Shown here: positions 8,534 through 17,109 of the stretch, piece after piece
Position numbering within the stretch: position 1 is the stretch's first letter
Layout of the letters: every line of letters begins with the position of its first letter
Assembly: GCA_017553035.1 (NCBI GenBank)
Contig: JAFZNE010000091.1
Span: 1-35,660 of the forward strand
Reading direction: 5' to 3'
Source: Lachnospiraceae bacterium
Lineage (GTDB): Bacteria > Bacillota > Clostridia > Lachnospirales > Lachnospiraceae
Length of the DNA stretch: 35,660 nt
Made by a program: the position numbers and the translations under genes
Notes under the pieces: generated by a model
Databases searched by the model: none
What the model was told of the DNA's origin: nothing
What the model saw: the letters and a program-made list of their open reading frames with translations, nothing else

Positions 8534-10194
8534 TGCCTGAGATCACATTGAGAAATATAACCAAGCGCTGGGGCAAATTCTTCGGCGTAGATAACTTAAG
8601 TCTTGATATAGCAGACAATTCCTTCATTACCCTGCTTGGTCCTTCGGGATGTGGCAAGACTACGATCCTTCGTATGATCGCAGGCCTTGAAACACCTACT
8701 ACCGGACAGATCAAGATCGGTGAGAGGGTTGTCTTCGATTCGGATGCCGGGATCAATATTCCCGCCAACAAGCGTAAAGTAGGTTTCCTGTTCCAGAATT
8801 ATGCATTGTGGCCGAACATGACCGTATATCAGAACATTTCTTTCGGCTTGAAGAACATTAAGGAAGAGATGAATAAGTTCGATCCGGCAGCAAAGCAGAC
8901 TGTGGACATGATCCATGCGCTTGCCAACGGACGCCGCATCAAGGAAGAAGTTGAGGATTGCCGCGGAAAAGACGGCAAGATCGACAAGAATAAAGCCTGC
9001 ATCAAGCTGATCGATACATTTACATTATCGATGTTTACGGCTAAGGAACTGTTCGGACTCGGGATCCATGAAGCAGCCGATCCCAATGCTGCGGCCAAGG
9101 AACAGCTTGCCGTATATGAGAACAAACTGAAGACGATCAAAGATGCATATAAGGCAAAAGGACAGGAACTTAACGATGACTGCTATGTAATGCAGAACGG
9201 TAAGGTGCTCAGGGAAGTCAGAAAACTGACTAAGGAAGAGATAGATTCCAAGGTTCGCCGTGTTTCCCGTATCGTTAAGATCGGTATGTTCATGGACAGA
9301 TACCCTGCGGAGCTTTCCGGCGGACAGCAGCAAAGAGTTGCGATCGCACGTACGCTTGCTCCCGAACCCGAAGTTCTGTTCATGGATGAGCCCCTGTCAA
9401 ACCTTGACGCCAAGCTTCGTCTGGAGATGAGATATGAGCTGCAGCGTCTGCATGTAGAGACCGGAAGTACATTTGTATACGTTACACATGACCAGATGGA
9501 AGCTATGACGCTTGCAACCAGGATCTGTCTTGTCAATAACGGTGTGCTTCAGCAATACGATGCTCCGCTTGACGTTTACAACAGACCTGCAAATCTGTTT
9601 GTTGCGGACTTTGTCGGCAATCCTTCGATCAACTTTATTGATGCGAAAGGCAAACAGGAAGAGGATGGTTCGCTGAGCCTCAACATCCTTGACGGAGTAA
9701 AGGCCCGCTTCTTCCCGAATGACAAGCTCGATATGAACACCTGGTTCGCGAACCGGGATGCTGACGAAGAGAAGCGTAAGCGCGCCGAGGCCGAAAGGCT
9801 CAAGGACAAGAAGGCTGTCGAGAAGACCAACAAGGATGAGGTATTCAAATACCACGTTGCCAAGGTTGAGGAAGAGGATTTCAGCATTCAGGATGAGCCC
9901 GTGATAACAAACGAGGACTTCGTGATCGCGGTAAGGCCTGAGGCAATTGCCATCAATCCCGACGGTCAGGGTGCTGCGAAGACCCTCGAAGCAACAGTAT
10001 ACGGCGCGATGCCTACAGGTATGGAATCGACCCTGAAGCTCCGTGTCGGAGAATATCTGCTTACAGGCGTTATCTTCGGCGGTGTAACATACTCGATCGG
10101 CGAGAAGCTGAATATAGCTTTCGGAAGTACCAACATCCTTCTGTTCGACAGAAAGTCGGGCAAGGCGGTATGCGCCGGAAGACTGGAAGTGTAA
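8533..10194 (+). CDS. ABC transporter ATPase with a large insertion in the helical subdomain
   Basis: Energises the upstream permease. Motifs: Walker A GPSGCGKTT (36-44), Q-loop FLFQNYALWP (Q88), signature LSGGQQQR (261-268), Walker B VLFMDEP (281-287), D-loop SNLDA and H-loop VTHD (H319). A C-terminal TOBE-like region follows. Q-loop and signature are about 173 residues apart, against roughly 50 in MalK-like ATPases. About 120 extra residues (about 111-232) interrupt the helical subdomain after SFGLKN. The normal sequence resumes at LTKEEIDSKVRRV. The insert is charged and helical in character and has Cys143, Cys156 and Cys217. A second, highly charged insert lies at about 410-445 within the C-terminal region. 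Total length 553 compares with about 350-370 for relatives. All catalytic motifs are intact, so activity is expected. A strong terminator follows. Confidence 0.93.
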   Translation: MPEITLRNITKRWGKFFGVDNLSLDIADNSFITLLGPSGCGKTTILRMIAGLETPTTGQIKIGERVVFDSDAGINIPANKRKVGFLFQNYALWPNMTVYQNISFGLKNIKEEMNKFDPAAKQTVDMIHALANGRRIKEEVEDCRGKDGKIDKNKACIKLIDTFTLSMFTAKELFGLGIHEAADPNAAAKEQLAVYENKLKTIKDAYKAKGQELNDDCYVMQNGKVLREVRKLTKEEIDSKVRRVSRIVKIGMFMDRYPAELSGGQQQRVAIARTLAPEPEVLFMDEPLSNLDAKLRLEMRYELQRLHVETGSTFVYVTHDQMEAMTLATRICLVNNGVLQQYDAPLDVYNRPANLFVADFVGNPSINFIDAKGKQEEDGSLSLNILDGVKARFFPNDKLDMNTWFANRDADEEKRKRAEAERLKDKKAVEKTNKDEVFKYHVAKVEEEDFSIQDEPVITNEDFVIAVRPEAIAINPDGQGAAKTLEATVYGAMPTGMESTLKLRVGEYLLTGVIFGGVTYSIGEKLNIAFGSTNILLFDRKSGKAVCAGRLEV

Positions 10195-10224
10195 TAACTT
10201 ATAATTTACGATAAATGCCATTAA

Positions 10225-10277
10225 GGGACAGGAACCGTTGTATTTTTACAAATGCACCGGTTCCTGTCTTGTTTTTT
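10225..10277 (+). terminator. Terminator of the ABC transporter operon
   Basis: GACAGGAACCG (10227-10237) pairs with CGGTTCCTGTC (10258-10268). An inner TTGTA/TACAA stem extends the hairpin, followed by TTGTTTTTT. Confidence 0.9.
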
Positions 10278-10319
10278 CAGACTGTACACGATAATACATT
10301 AATTGTATAAAATAGTTTG

Positions 10320-10348
10320 TTGATATTTCCCGATCGTTTGTGTATAAC
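10320..10348 (+). promoter_or_regulatory. Promoter of the MATE exporter gene
   Basis: TTGATA (10320-10325), 17 bases, TATAAC (10343-10348). Transcription would start near 10355. This excludes the in-frame GTG at 10340 as start of the protein, because it lies inside the promoter. Confidence 0.7.
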
Positions 10349-10408
10349 ATTTTAGATGTAGAATGGAAAAGTAAAGTTTGGATAGATATTTTGAAGAAAA
10401 GGAAAGTT

Positions 10409-11794
10409 ATGAAACAACATAAGTCAGCAGTCTTAAACATGACAGAGGGCAATCCTGTCTCTCTGATCATAATGTTTTCGATCCCGATGCTGATCGGAAA
10501 TCTGTTCCAGCAGCTGTACAATCTGGTGGATTCGGTCATTGTCGGTCAGTTTGTGGGTTCGGATGCACTGGCATCGATCGGTGCCACCAACTCCGTAACA
10601 TTTTTATTTTTCGCTCTGTGTAACGGTATCGGTAACGGCGGCGGGATCATTACTTCGCAGTATTTCGGAAAGGGCAGTGTAAAGGACGTTAAAAGTTGTA
10701 TTGTCAACACGGCCTATATCATGCTGGTATTCCCGCTGGTTGTCGGAACAACAGCATTGTTTCTTTCAAAACCGCTGTTAACCCTGCTGGATACGCCTGA
10801 GGAGATCATGCCGGATGCGCTTGCATATCTCAGGATAATGTGCGTCGGGATCATTTTTGTTTCGCTGTACAATTATGCATCATCGATGCTCAGGGCGCTC
10901 GGGGATTCCAGAACACCTCTGTATTTCCTGATATTCTCCTGCTTCCTGAATGCGGGACTTGATGTATTGTTTGTCTATGGCTTCGGCATGAGCGTAAGAG
11001 GCGCGGGGATCGCAACACTGATCGCACAGTTTATTTCAGGCATCAGCTGCCTTACATATGCGATCAAAAAGAATGAATATTTCAAAATGTCACGTGAAGA
11101 CCTGGCATTCAACAAGGAGATAACACTTCGCGTTATCAAGCTCGGAGTACCGCTGTCCCTGCAGTTTGCCCTCATTGCCATATCATGTATGGCCCTGCAG
11201 AAGGTTGTAAACTCTTTCGGAAAGGTTGCGGTTGCTGCATTTACGGCAACAAGCAGGGTTGAACAGATCATCCACCAGCCTTACCAGACACTGGGTGCGG
11301 CATTATCGACATTTACGGGACAAAATTACGGCGCACGCAAGATGGACAGAGTCGCGGCCGGATACAGGAAAGGCCTCATCATCATGTTTGTCTTCTCGCT
11401 GATAATGCTGCCTATAATGCAGTTCCTCGGCGATAATATCATAAGTATATTTGTAGATGACGAACCCGTGATAGCAATGGGCGGACGGGCACTGAGGATC
11501 ACAAGCTGGTTCTATGTAATGCTTGGTATGATATATGTTGTAAGAGGAGTCCTGAACGGTCTCGGAGATTCATTGTTTGCTCTGCTTAACGGTATAGTTG
11601 AGGTAATAGGCAGATTTGTCGTACCGGTATTGCTGACCGGGGTAGCAACGATCGGACTGTGGGGAATCTGGGGTTCCGTCGGTATCGTCTGGACGCTCAG
11701 CGGAATTACCGCATGGCTGAGATATATCGCATATAAGAAGAAAGTCGGGATCACTGAGCCGGGAAAGAAACCGGTTACAGTAAGGTGCGCGTGA
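10409..11794 (+). CDS. MATE-family multidrug/toxin exporter
   Basis: A Na+ or H+ coupled efflux pump of the inner membrane. It has about 461 residues and twelve predicted helices. The family start TEGNPVSLIIMFSIPMLIG is followed by NLFQQLYNLVDSVIVGQFVG, with the NLFQQ..N..D pattern of DinF/NorM-like proteins. The second half repeats the fold from about KLGVPLSLQFALIA. The start is placed at ATG 10409, after AAGGAAAG. An upstream in-frame GTG (10340) lies in the promoter. It is a monocistronic unit between two terminators. Substrate cannot be read from sequence. Confidence 0.93.
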   Translation: MKQHKSAVLNMTEGNPVSLIIMFSIPMLIGNLFQQLYNLVDSVIVGQFVGSDALASIGATNSVTFLFFALCNGIGNGGGIITSQYFGKGSVKDVKSCIVNTAYIMLVFPLVVGTTALFLSKPLLTLLDTPEEIMPDALAYLRIMCVGIIFVSLYNYASSMLRALGDSRTPLYFLIFSCFLNAGLDVLFVYGFGMSVRGAGIATLIAQFISGISCLTYAIKKNEYFKMSREDLAFNKEITLRVIKLGVPLSLQFALIAISCMALQKVVNSFGKVAVAAFTATSRVEQIIHQPYQTLGAALSTFTGQNYGARKMDRVAAGYRKGLIIMFVFSLIMLPIMQFLGDNIISIFVDDEPVIAMGGRALRITSWFYVMLGMIYVVRGVLNGLGDSLFALLNGIVEVIGRFVVPVLLTGVATIGLWGIWGSVGIVWTLSGITAWLRYIAYKKKVGITEPGKKPVTVRCA

Positions 11795-11806
11795 TGTAAA
11801 TGGAAA

Positions 11807-11855
11807 GGAGCTTCAGTCCGGTTCATTTTGAACCGGGCCGGAGCTCCTTGATTCT
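11807..11855. terminator. Hairpin between convergent MATE and psuG genes
   Basis: GGAGCT (11807-11812) pairs with AGCTCC (11842-11847) and CCGGTTC (11818-11824) with GAACCGG (11830-11836), around a short unpaired bulge. The sequence after it is T-rich but not a pure T-run. It probably terminates the MATE message and may serve the convergent psuG message. Confidence 0.6.
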
Positions 11856-11875
11856 TTCCGTTCTGCTTTATTGTT

Positions 11876-12796
11876 TCATTGTCTGCACATACATTTTGCG
11901 ATCTCGGTACCGAGCTTCACATTGTTGTATACAAGCTGGATATTGGCTTCGAGACTGGAGCCGCCGGTCAGCTTCTGGATCTTGTCAAGCAGGAAAGGCG
12001 TGGTCTCTTTACCCTTGATGCCGAGTTTGTCACATTCTTCAATGGCTTCATCGATCATCTTATTGATATAATCGGGATCCATGGAGTACTGCTCGGGAAT
12101 AGGATTGGCAACGAGCATTCCGCCTCCGAGACCTAAGGTCTGCTGGGCTAAGAAGGAGTTTGCAACTTCTTCGGGGGTATCGAGCCGATAATCAACCTTA
12201 AGGCCCGATGTTCTGGTATAGAATGCGGGAAGTTCGTCGGTGCCGTATCCGATGACCGGAACGCCCTTGGTTTCAAGGTATTCGAGGGTCAGTTTCAGGT
12301 CAAGAATGGACTTGCAGCCTGCACATACGACCATTACGGGTGTTTTGGCGAGTTCTTCCAGATCGGCGCTGATATCCATCGTAACTTCGGCATTGCGGTG
12401 TACACCGCCGACGCCGCCCGTCGCAAATACCTTGATGCCTGCGAGATGAGCTGCGATCATGGTGGTTGTTACTGTTGTTGCACCGTCATCACCTCTGCTG
12501 ATGAGCGATCCGAGGTCTCTTCGGCTTGCCTTGGGTACTGCGGTACCTTTCTTGCCAAGGTATTCGATCTCATCGGGGCTGATACCGACGGTGAGCTTAC
12601 CTTTGATAATGGCGATGGTAGCGGGAACCGCTCCGTTGTCGCGGATGATCTTTTCTACGGACAATGCGGTCTCAACATTCTTGGGATAAGGCATTCCGTG
12701 TGAAATGATGGTGGATTCGAGAGCTACGACGGGACGATTATTGTCGAGAGCTTCCCTGACTTCTTTTGAAACAAATAAACAGTCTTCTAACTTCAT
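11876..12796 (-). CDS. psuG: Pseudouridine-5'-phosphate glycosidase
   Basis: Breaks the C-C glycosidic bond of pseudouridine 5'-phosphate to give uracil and ribose 5-phosphate, allowing reuse of modified nucleosides from RNA turnover. The 306-residue length is normal for the family. Recognised segments are ALESTIISHGMPYP (catalytic Glu27), the metal and phosphate site region RGDDGATTVTTTMI, ATGGVGGVHR, and CAGCKSILDLKLTLEYLET with the Schiff-base Lys162. The ATG at 12796 has AGGAGGAAA upstream. The gene lies 43 bases after psuK in the same direction, so the kinase supplies its substrate. No pseudouridine transporter gene is next to the pair. Confidence 0.95.
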   Translation of the reverse strand: MKLEDCLFVSKEVREALDNNRPVVALESTIISHGMPYPKNVETALSVEKIIRDNGAVPATIAIIKGKLTVGISPDEIEYLGKKGTAVPKASRRDLGSLISRGDDGATTVTTTMIAAHLAGIKVFATGGVGGVHRNAEVTMDISADLEELAKTPVMVVCAGCKSILDLKLTLEYLETKGVPVIGYGTDELPAFYTRTSGLKVDYRLDTPEEVANSFLAQQTLGLGGGMLVANPIPEQYSMDPDYINKMIDEAIEECDKLGIKGKETTPFLLDKIQKLTGGSSLEANIQLVYNNVKLGTEIAKCMCRQ

Positions 12797-12839
12797 TTTG
12801 ATATTTCCTCCTGTAAAACAGTATTTTCATAGTCATTGG

Positions 12840-13802
12840 TCACATGCTGTGACGATCCAGGATCTCAAACAGCTTTTCGGGACTCAGTCCCGGAGCAACC
12901 GTGTCTTCGGAAGCGGCACAAATAGCTGCAGCAGCACTTCCGTATCTTGCCATGTCTTTTATGCTTCCCCCGTTCAGATATCCTTTGATCGTTCCCGATA
13001 GGAAGGTATCTCCGCATCCGGAGGTATTTATGACTTCGTATGCCATGGAAGGAATGATACCGCGTTCTGTACCGTTATCATAATAAACACCTTCGCTTCC
13101 GAGCGAGATCATGACATTTCTGACCCCGTGGCCAAGAAGTATCGAAGCATAATGCGTGGCAGTGCCGATCGTATCCGAAATGTCGAAATCCTGAGGATAT
13201 AAAGTCTCGGATGACTCCAGCTTCCGGCAAAGTTCTTCGGCCTCGTACAGATTGGGTTTGAAAATAAAAAGCTTATCGAGTATGTTACGGCACCGGAATA
13301 CTTTGGATATCGAAACGGCATCAAACGCTATCGGGACCCGGCAATCCGGAACTATCCGCTCAAGCAGGTCCTGAGTTGTATTGGCATCAAGTACTACCAT
13401 ATCCGCCTCGTTCATGGCCTCTATGGTTTCGGGCGTGATCACCGTATCCATATGGTCATACAGAGACATATCATTGATCGCGGCGATAAGTTCACCTTTG
13501 TCGGAATTGATGCAGACATACTTTGAACAGCTCTGTCCACGGATCGTTTTACACAGTGAAATGTCGATCCCTTTATTTTCAAGATCATCGGTCAGGGCTC
13601 GTGAGAACGAATCGTCTCCGAATACGCTGACAAAGCGCACCTTGCAGCCGAGACGGCTCAGGTTTTCGGCGATATTGCGTCCTACACCGCCAAAACTGAT
13701 AGTGGAATGCCCCGGGTTACTGTCATGTTCCTTGAATCCCGAATACGGGGCCGCGGTAATGTCGATATTGGCACCGCCGACTACGACAACTGAATCGGAC
13801 AT
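12840..13802 (-). CDS. psuK: Pseudouridine kinase, PfkB family
   Basis: Phosphorylates pseudouridine at the 5' position, producing the substrate of the downstream glycosidase. PfkB marks are the N-terminal VVVGGANIDI, GGVGRNIAENLSRLG, and the C-terminal signature NTSGCGDTFLSGTIKGYL with the catalytic Asp in GCGD. The specific call over other ribokinase-family kinases rests on the adjacent psuG. ATG 13802 is preferred to an upstream ATG (13826) because AAAGGAG lies 6 bases before it. A near-consensus promoter sits upstream. Confidence 0.88.
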   Translation of the reverse strand: MSDSVVVVGGANIDITAAPYSGFKEHDSNPGHSTISFGGVGRNIAENLSRLGCKVRFVSVFGDDSFSRALTDDLENKGIDISLCKTIRGQSCSKYVCINSDKGELIAAINDMSLYDHMDTVITPETIEAMNEADMVVLDANTTQDLLERIVPDCRVPIAFDAVSISKVFRCRNILDKLFIFKPNLYEAEELCRKLESSETLYPQDFDISDTIGTATHYASILLGHGVRNVMISLGSEGVYYDNGTERGIIPSMAYEVINTSGCGDTFLSGTIKGYLNGGSIKDMARYGSAAAAICAASEDTVAPGLSPEKLFEILDRHSM

Positions 13803-13841
13803 AGGTTCTCCTTTGGATTTTCCCAAAATTCTTAGATGACT

Positions 13842-13870
13842 ATTATATATAGGGCCGGTGGATTTGTCAA
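13842..13870 (-). promoter_or_regulatory. Consensus promoter of psuKG
   Basis: Read on the minus strand: TTGACA (13870-13865), 17 bases, TATAAT (13847-13842). Both boxes match the sigma-A consensus exactly, 40 bases before the psuK start. Confidence 0.85.
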
Positions 13871-13909
13871 ATAAGTTGTGGAAGTTGTGGACGGCATCGA
13901 AAAGACATA

Positions 13910-13938
13910 TTGTTTTATTGAATTTACGGGTATATAAT
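13910..13938 (+). promoter_or_regulatory. Promoter of the kinase/DUF6273 gene
   Basis: TTGTTT (13910-13915), 17 bases, TATAAT (13933-13938). Divergent from the psuKG promoter, with about 40 bases between the two -35 boxes. Confidence 0.65.
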
Positions 13939-14023
13939 GAAAAAAACGTTTAAGGGTCTGCGGCATATAACAGACCGTTAGACTGCATTGGTACAGGTTT
14001 GGCATACAGAGGAGATTTTATCT

Positions 14024-16939
14024 ATGTACGATAATGACAGAATACTCGGTTTTCATTCCGAAAAGCTCCGGGACTACAGGCTTATCGAAAAGATCGGATC
14101 GGACGGGTCAGATCAGGAATATCTGGCTTCATCCGAACAATTCAGTGATCAGAAGATGGTAGTGAAGGTTTCTTCAAACCCTGCGGATGATGTAAGCAGA
14201 GAAGCTCAGGTTATGAAGTCTCTGCGCCATCCCAATATTCCGACGATCTACGATTATTTTGCGGAAAACGGCAGGACTTTCCTGATCACGGAGTATATAG
14301 AAGGCGATTCTGTCCGGGACAGGATTGATGCAGGACATATATTCGAGAAGGAAGAAGTATATAAATACGGTATCCAGCTGTGTCAGGCAGTGGATTATCT
14401 TAATTGTGCACAGACCCCGATCGTGCAGGCTGACATCAAACCCGAGAATATAATCATTATGTCTTCCGGGAATATTTGTCTGAAAGATTTCCGGATCACG
14501 GGCATTTCTTCCGGCGAAAAAGCAGCGACCGCAGGATACCCCTTAAGCTATGAGGCTCCCGTGCAGGAACAGATCCCCGGTTATGAGATCCCGGCGCAGG
14601 AACAGTCGGCGACCCCTCAGACCCCCATACAGGAGCAGACATCGGGGTACGGAGAGAATGAATATGTAAGCAGTTATATTCTGCAGGGGAATACTGCTCC
14701 CAAAAAAGATAAGAAAAATATCCCGGCCGATAAAATAGAAAAAAAGAAAAAAGATAAAAGTTCGATCACATATGTGGACGATGTAGATAAAAGCTTTGAT
14801 GTTTACAACATCGGAACAGTCCTCTTCCGTATGTACCTGAACGAAGATCCGGAAAAATATCGGGCCGAAGGGAATACAACGGTTGCGCCAAAAGGCAGCG
14901 GCGAAGGGATTCTCTTCATTATCGACAAGGCTGTGCAGGAGGATCCGGATGAGCGTTACCGTTCCGCCGGTGAAATGCTAAAAAAGCTGCAGAAGATCAG
15001 ACCCGGGAAAAAGTACAGGAGAATAGGGAGTGCGATCATGCCCGCAGGAGCCCTTCCCGGTACGATCATCGGTGTTGCTGTTGCAGCAGCAGCCGTTGCT
15101 GCGGTATTTGTATTTGACCTTCCGGCCAAACTGACTTCGTCCGGCGGGGATGAACCGGCCATAACCGCAGCGCCGATCTCCGAAGCGCCAACGCCTGTTC
15201 CTTCTCCCATGCAGCAGGTCACAGACGATGACCCTGTTCAAAATGGCAATTCCCTGACCGAGGAAGAGCGGTATCGTGATGCTGTCATGAAGATGTCCGC
15301 AGGAGAATACAACGCTGCGATCGAACTTTTTAAAGAATTGCAGAATAAGGGATATGCGGGCGATGAACTGCTTACCGAGAAAATGGTAGAATGCTACCTT
15401 GCGGAATATGACAATACCAAAGACGAGAACCGGCTTATCGAAGCGGAGCAATTGTTCGAGAGTGCCAAAGCGGCATTTGACGGCAACAAAGCCAGCAAGA
15501 TTTATGCCGATATCCAATCAAGAAAAAAGGTTAAGGATGTCAAGGCAGTAGTTGAAGAGTTCCTCAAAGCCGGTGCTGTAAAAGAAGCACGGGAATGTGT
15601 TGAGACCGCAGTCGATGAGAACGGGAACGATGCTCTTACTGCGACGGAAAAAGAAGAACTTCTTAAAACTATAGGGGATAAGGAAAGCGAGATACTGACC
15701 AGGCTTGAAGCTGCCCGGGCGGAAAAAGAAGATTCCAAGAAGGCAAAAGAAAAGTATCTTCAGATCATCCAGGATTATCCCGGCCATCCCGATGCATACA
15801 GCGGACTGTTAACATACTACATTGCCAGAAAGAGCGATAACGGACTTGAAGAAGCCTACAATCTGTATGTGCAGAATGAATCCAAATTCGACGAAGAAGC
15901 TCGTATAAAGGTTAAGGATGCCTTAATGGGACGATTTGAAGAATGCGTTACCGAGGGGACGGACGAGAGTCTTGATAAGGCAGCACAACTGTACAACGAA
16001 ATGTATCTTATGTACAACGAGGCAGAGAATGCCGAACTTCAGACTGCCGCCGATAAACTTGCCGAAGCATATGTTTCAGAGGAAACCCTTGAAAGATTTA
16101 CAGCGGCGTATACATTTGTCAATGACTGCCCGGGCATTCCGGACAAGGGATCGAGCTTGACTTCGTTAAAGACCCGGCTGGGCGATGCCATAAAGAACCT
16201 GGCAGGCAGCGGACAGGCCGATATCGCAAGATCATTGCTTGAATTCTCCGTGGGCAGGCTTGATTTTAACGCTGAAGAGTATGAGCAGCTGGAAACAGCG
16301 ATATTGACGGCACCTGTAACAACTCCTACACCTACACCGAAGCCTACGCCCAAAGCTACTGCGACACCGACACCGAAGCCTACAGCCACTCCGAAGCCCA
16401 CGGCTACGCCTAAACCTACGGCTACGCCTACTCCGACACCGGTACCTGTTCCGAAGTTCAACAAACAGGAAGCCGACCTCGGCGATAAAGTATCTTTCGG
16501 AAAATATGAATGGTATGTATTTAAGATCGACGGAGACGTACTAACGCTCGTAAGCGCAACAGTGGTCAGCAGACAGCCGTTCAGCGTAGATTCAAGGTTC
16601 CTGTGGAAATCGGTCCAGAAACCCGGAGAATATCCCGGAACATTGAGAGCATGGCTGAATTCGGATTTCCTGAACGACGCATTTACATCTTCGGAACAGA
16701 AGAAGATCATCGGAACCGACGGGACGACCGAGAAGGTAAGCACTCTGATGCTTGATGATTACGCTACATTGAAGAAACTCAAGATCCATAATGCCGCAAA
16801 TCAGAACTACTGGCTGCTGGATCCGGACAATTCGAAGGCTTACTATGTGTATGACAACGGTACCAAGAAGGATACGAAGAGCTTCACCGATCCTTGCGGG
16901 GTAAGACCGGTTATCCGTGTGAAGAAGGATAAGAAATAA
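14024..16939 (+). CDS. Membrane Ser/Thr protein kinase-like protein with outer repeat region and DUF6273-like domain
   Basis: A 971-residue protein with three zones. The cytoplasmic kinase fold (about 10-335) keeps Lys48 (VVKVS), Glu60, Asp137 and Asn142 (ADIKPENI) and Asp155. The HRD motif reads QAD, DFG reads DFR, and the glycine loop is degraded, so catalysis is uncertain. A P/Q/E-rich insert with repeated PxQEQ units and a Lys-rich tract interrupts the activation-segment region. One TM helix is near 345-365 (GTIIGVAVAAAAVAAVFVF). The outside part has TPR-like helical repeats (about 400-765), a Thr-Pro-Lys spacer and a C-terminal DUF6273-like domain. That domain shows DLGDKVSFGKYEW, LRAWLNSDFLNDAF and CGVRPVIRVK. 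ATG 14024 is chosen over TTG 13988 because of GAGGAG at the right distance. Role not known; it probably senses or binds something at the cell surface. Confidence 0.85.
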   Translation: MYDNDRILGFHSEKLRDYRLIEKIGSDGSDQEYLASSEQFSDQKMVVKVSSNPADDVSREAQVMKSLRHPNIPTIYDYFAENGRTFLITEYIEGDSVRDRIDAGHIFEKEEVYKYGIQLCQAVDYLNCAQTPIVQADIKPENIIIMSSGNICLKDFRITGISSGEKAATAGYPLSYEAPVQEQIPGYEIPAQEQSATPQTPIQEQTSGYGENEYVSSYILQGNTAPKKDKKNIPADKIEKKKKDKSSITYVDDVDKSFDVYNIGTVLFRMYLNEDPEKYRAEGNTTVAPKGSGEGILFIIDKAVQEDPDERYRSAGEMLKKLQKIRPGKKYRRIGSAIMPAGALPGTIIGVAVAAAAVAAVFVFDLPAKLTSSGGDEPAITAAPISEAPTPVPSPMQQVTDDDPVQNGNSLTEEERYRDAVMKMSAGEYNAAIELFKELQNKGYAGDELLTEKMVECYLAEYDNTKDENRLIEAEQLFESAKAAFDGNKASKIYADIQSRKKVKDVKAVVEEFLKAGAVKEARECVETAVDENGNDALTATEKEELLKTIGDKESEILTRLEAARAEKEDSKKAKEKYLQIIQDYPGHPDAYSGLLTYYIARKSDNGLEEAYNLYVQNESKFDEEARIKVKDALMGRFEECVTEGTDESLDKAAQLYNEMYLMYNEAENAELQTAADKLAEAYVSEETLERFTAAYTFVNDCPGIPDKGSSLTSLKTRLGDAIKNLAGSGQADIARSLLEFSVGRLDFNAEEYEQLETAILTAPVTTPTPTPKPTPKATATPTPKPTATPKPTATPKPTATPTPTPVPVPKFNKQEADLGDKVSFGKYEWYVFKIDGDVLTLVSATVVSRQPFSVDSRFLWKSVQKPGEYPGTLRAWLNSDFLNDAFTSSEQKKIIGTDGTTEKVSTLMLDDYATLKKLKIHNAANQNYWLLDPDNSKAYYVYDNGTKKDTKSFTDPCGVRPVIRVKKDKK

Positions 16940-16994
16940 CATTTTTACAAGACAAAAACCGACAAAAAAGTTTGCATTACTATAAAAATAGTTC

Positions 16995-17023
16995 TTGCAA
17001 TCTAACGGGCGCCGTGGTATAAT
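16995..17023 (+). promoter_or_regulatory. Promoter of rpsF-ssb-rpsR
   Basis: TTGCAA (16995-17000), 17 bases, TATAAT (17018-17023), giving a leader of about 80 bases before rpsF. Confidence 0.8.
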
Positions 17024-17029
17024 ATGCGC

Positions 17030-17100
17030 TTGTGATATACTTTATTCCTTGCTCTTCCCGTATCACAGCAGTGGAAGGGCCAAAGACCGAAAGGAGGTGC
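17030..17100 (+). ncRNA. Candidate S6:S18-type autoregulatory leader
   Basis: TGTGATA (17031-17037) pairs with TATCACA (17061-17067), and a GACCGA element lies just before the AAAGGAGG ribosome-binding site. Many rpsF leaders carry an RNA motif with a CCG-containing bulge that binds S6:S18. The position fits and a CCG is present, but I could not fit the full motif. Confidence 0.3.
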
Positions 17101-17109
17101 AGTGCAACT

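Noticed and set aside
9397-10221. Long open frame on the minus strand (274 codons) opposite the ABC ATPase gene
   Set aside because: It lies entirely antisense to a gene with complete catalytic motifs, has no SD, and reads as low-complexity codon shadow with no recognisable domain. The same applies to 16039-16743, 29508-30128 and 32625-33233.
10340-10408. GTG start extending the MATE protein by 23 residues
   Set aside because: It lies inside a good promoter (TTGATA-17-TATAAC), while ATG 10409 has an SD and begins the usual family N-terminus.
16318-16440. Short tandem repeats resembling a CRISPR or satellite array
   Set aside because: They are in frame and encode a Thr-Pro-Lys-Ala spacer (TPTPKPTATPKPT type) within the 14024-16939 protein. 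Period and spacing do not fit CRISPR.
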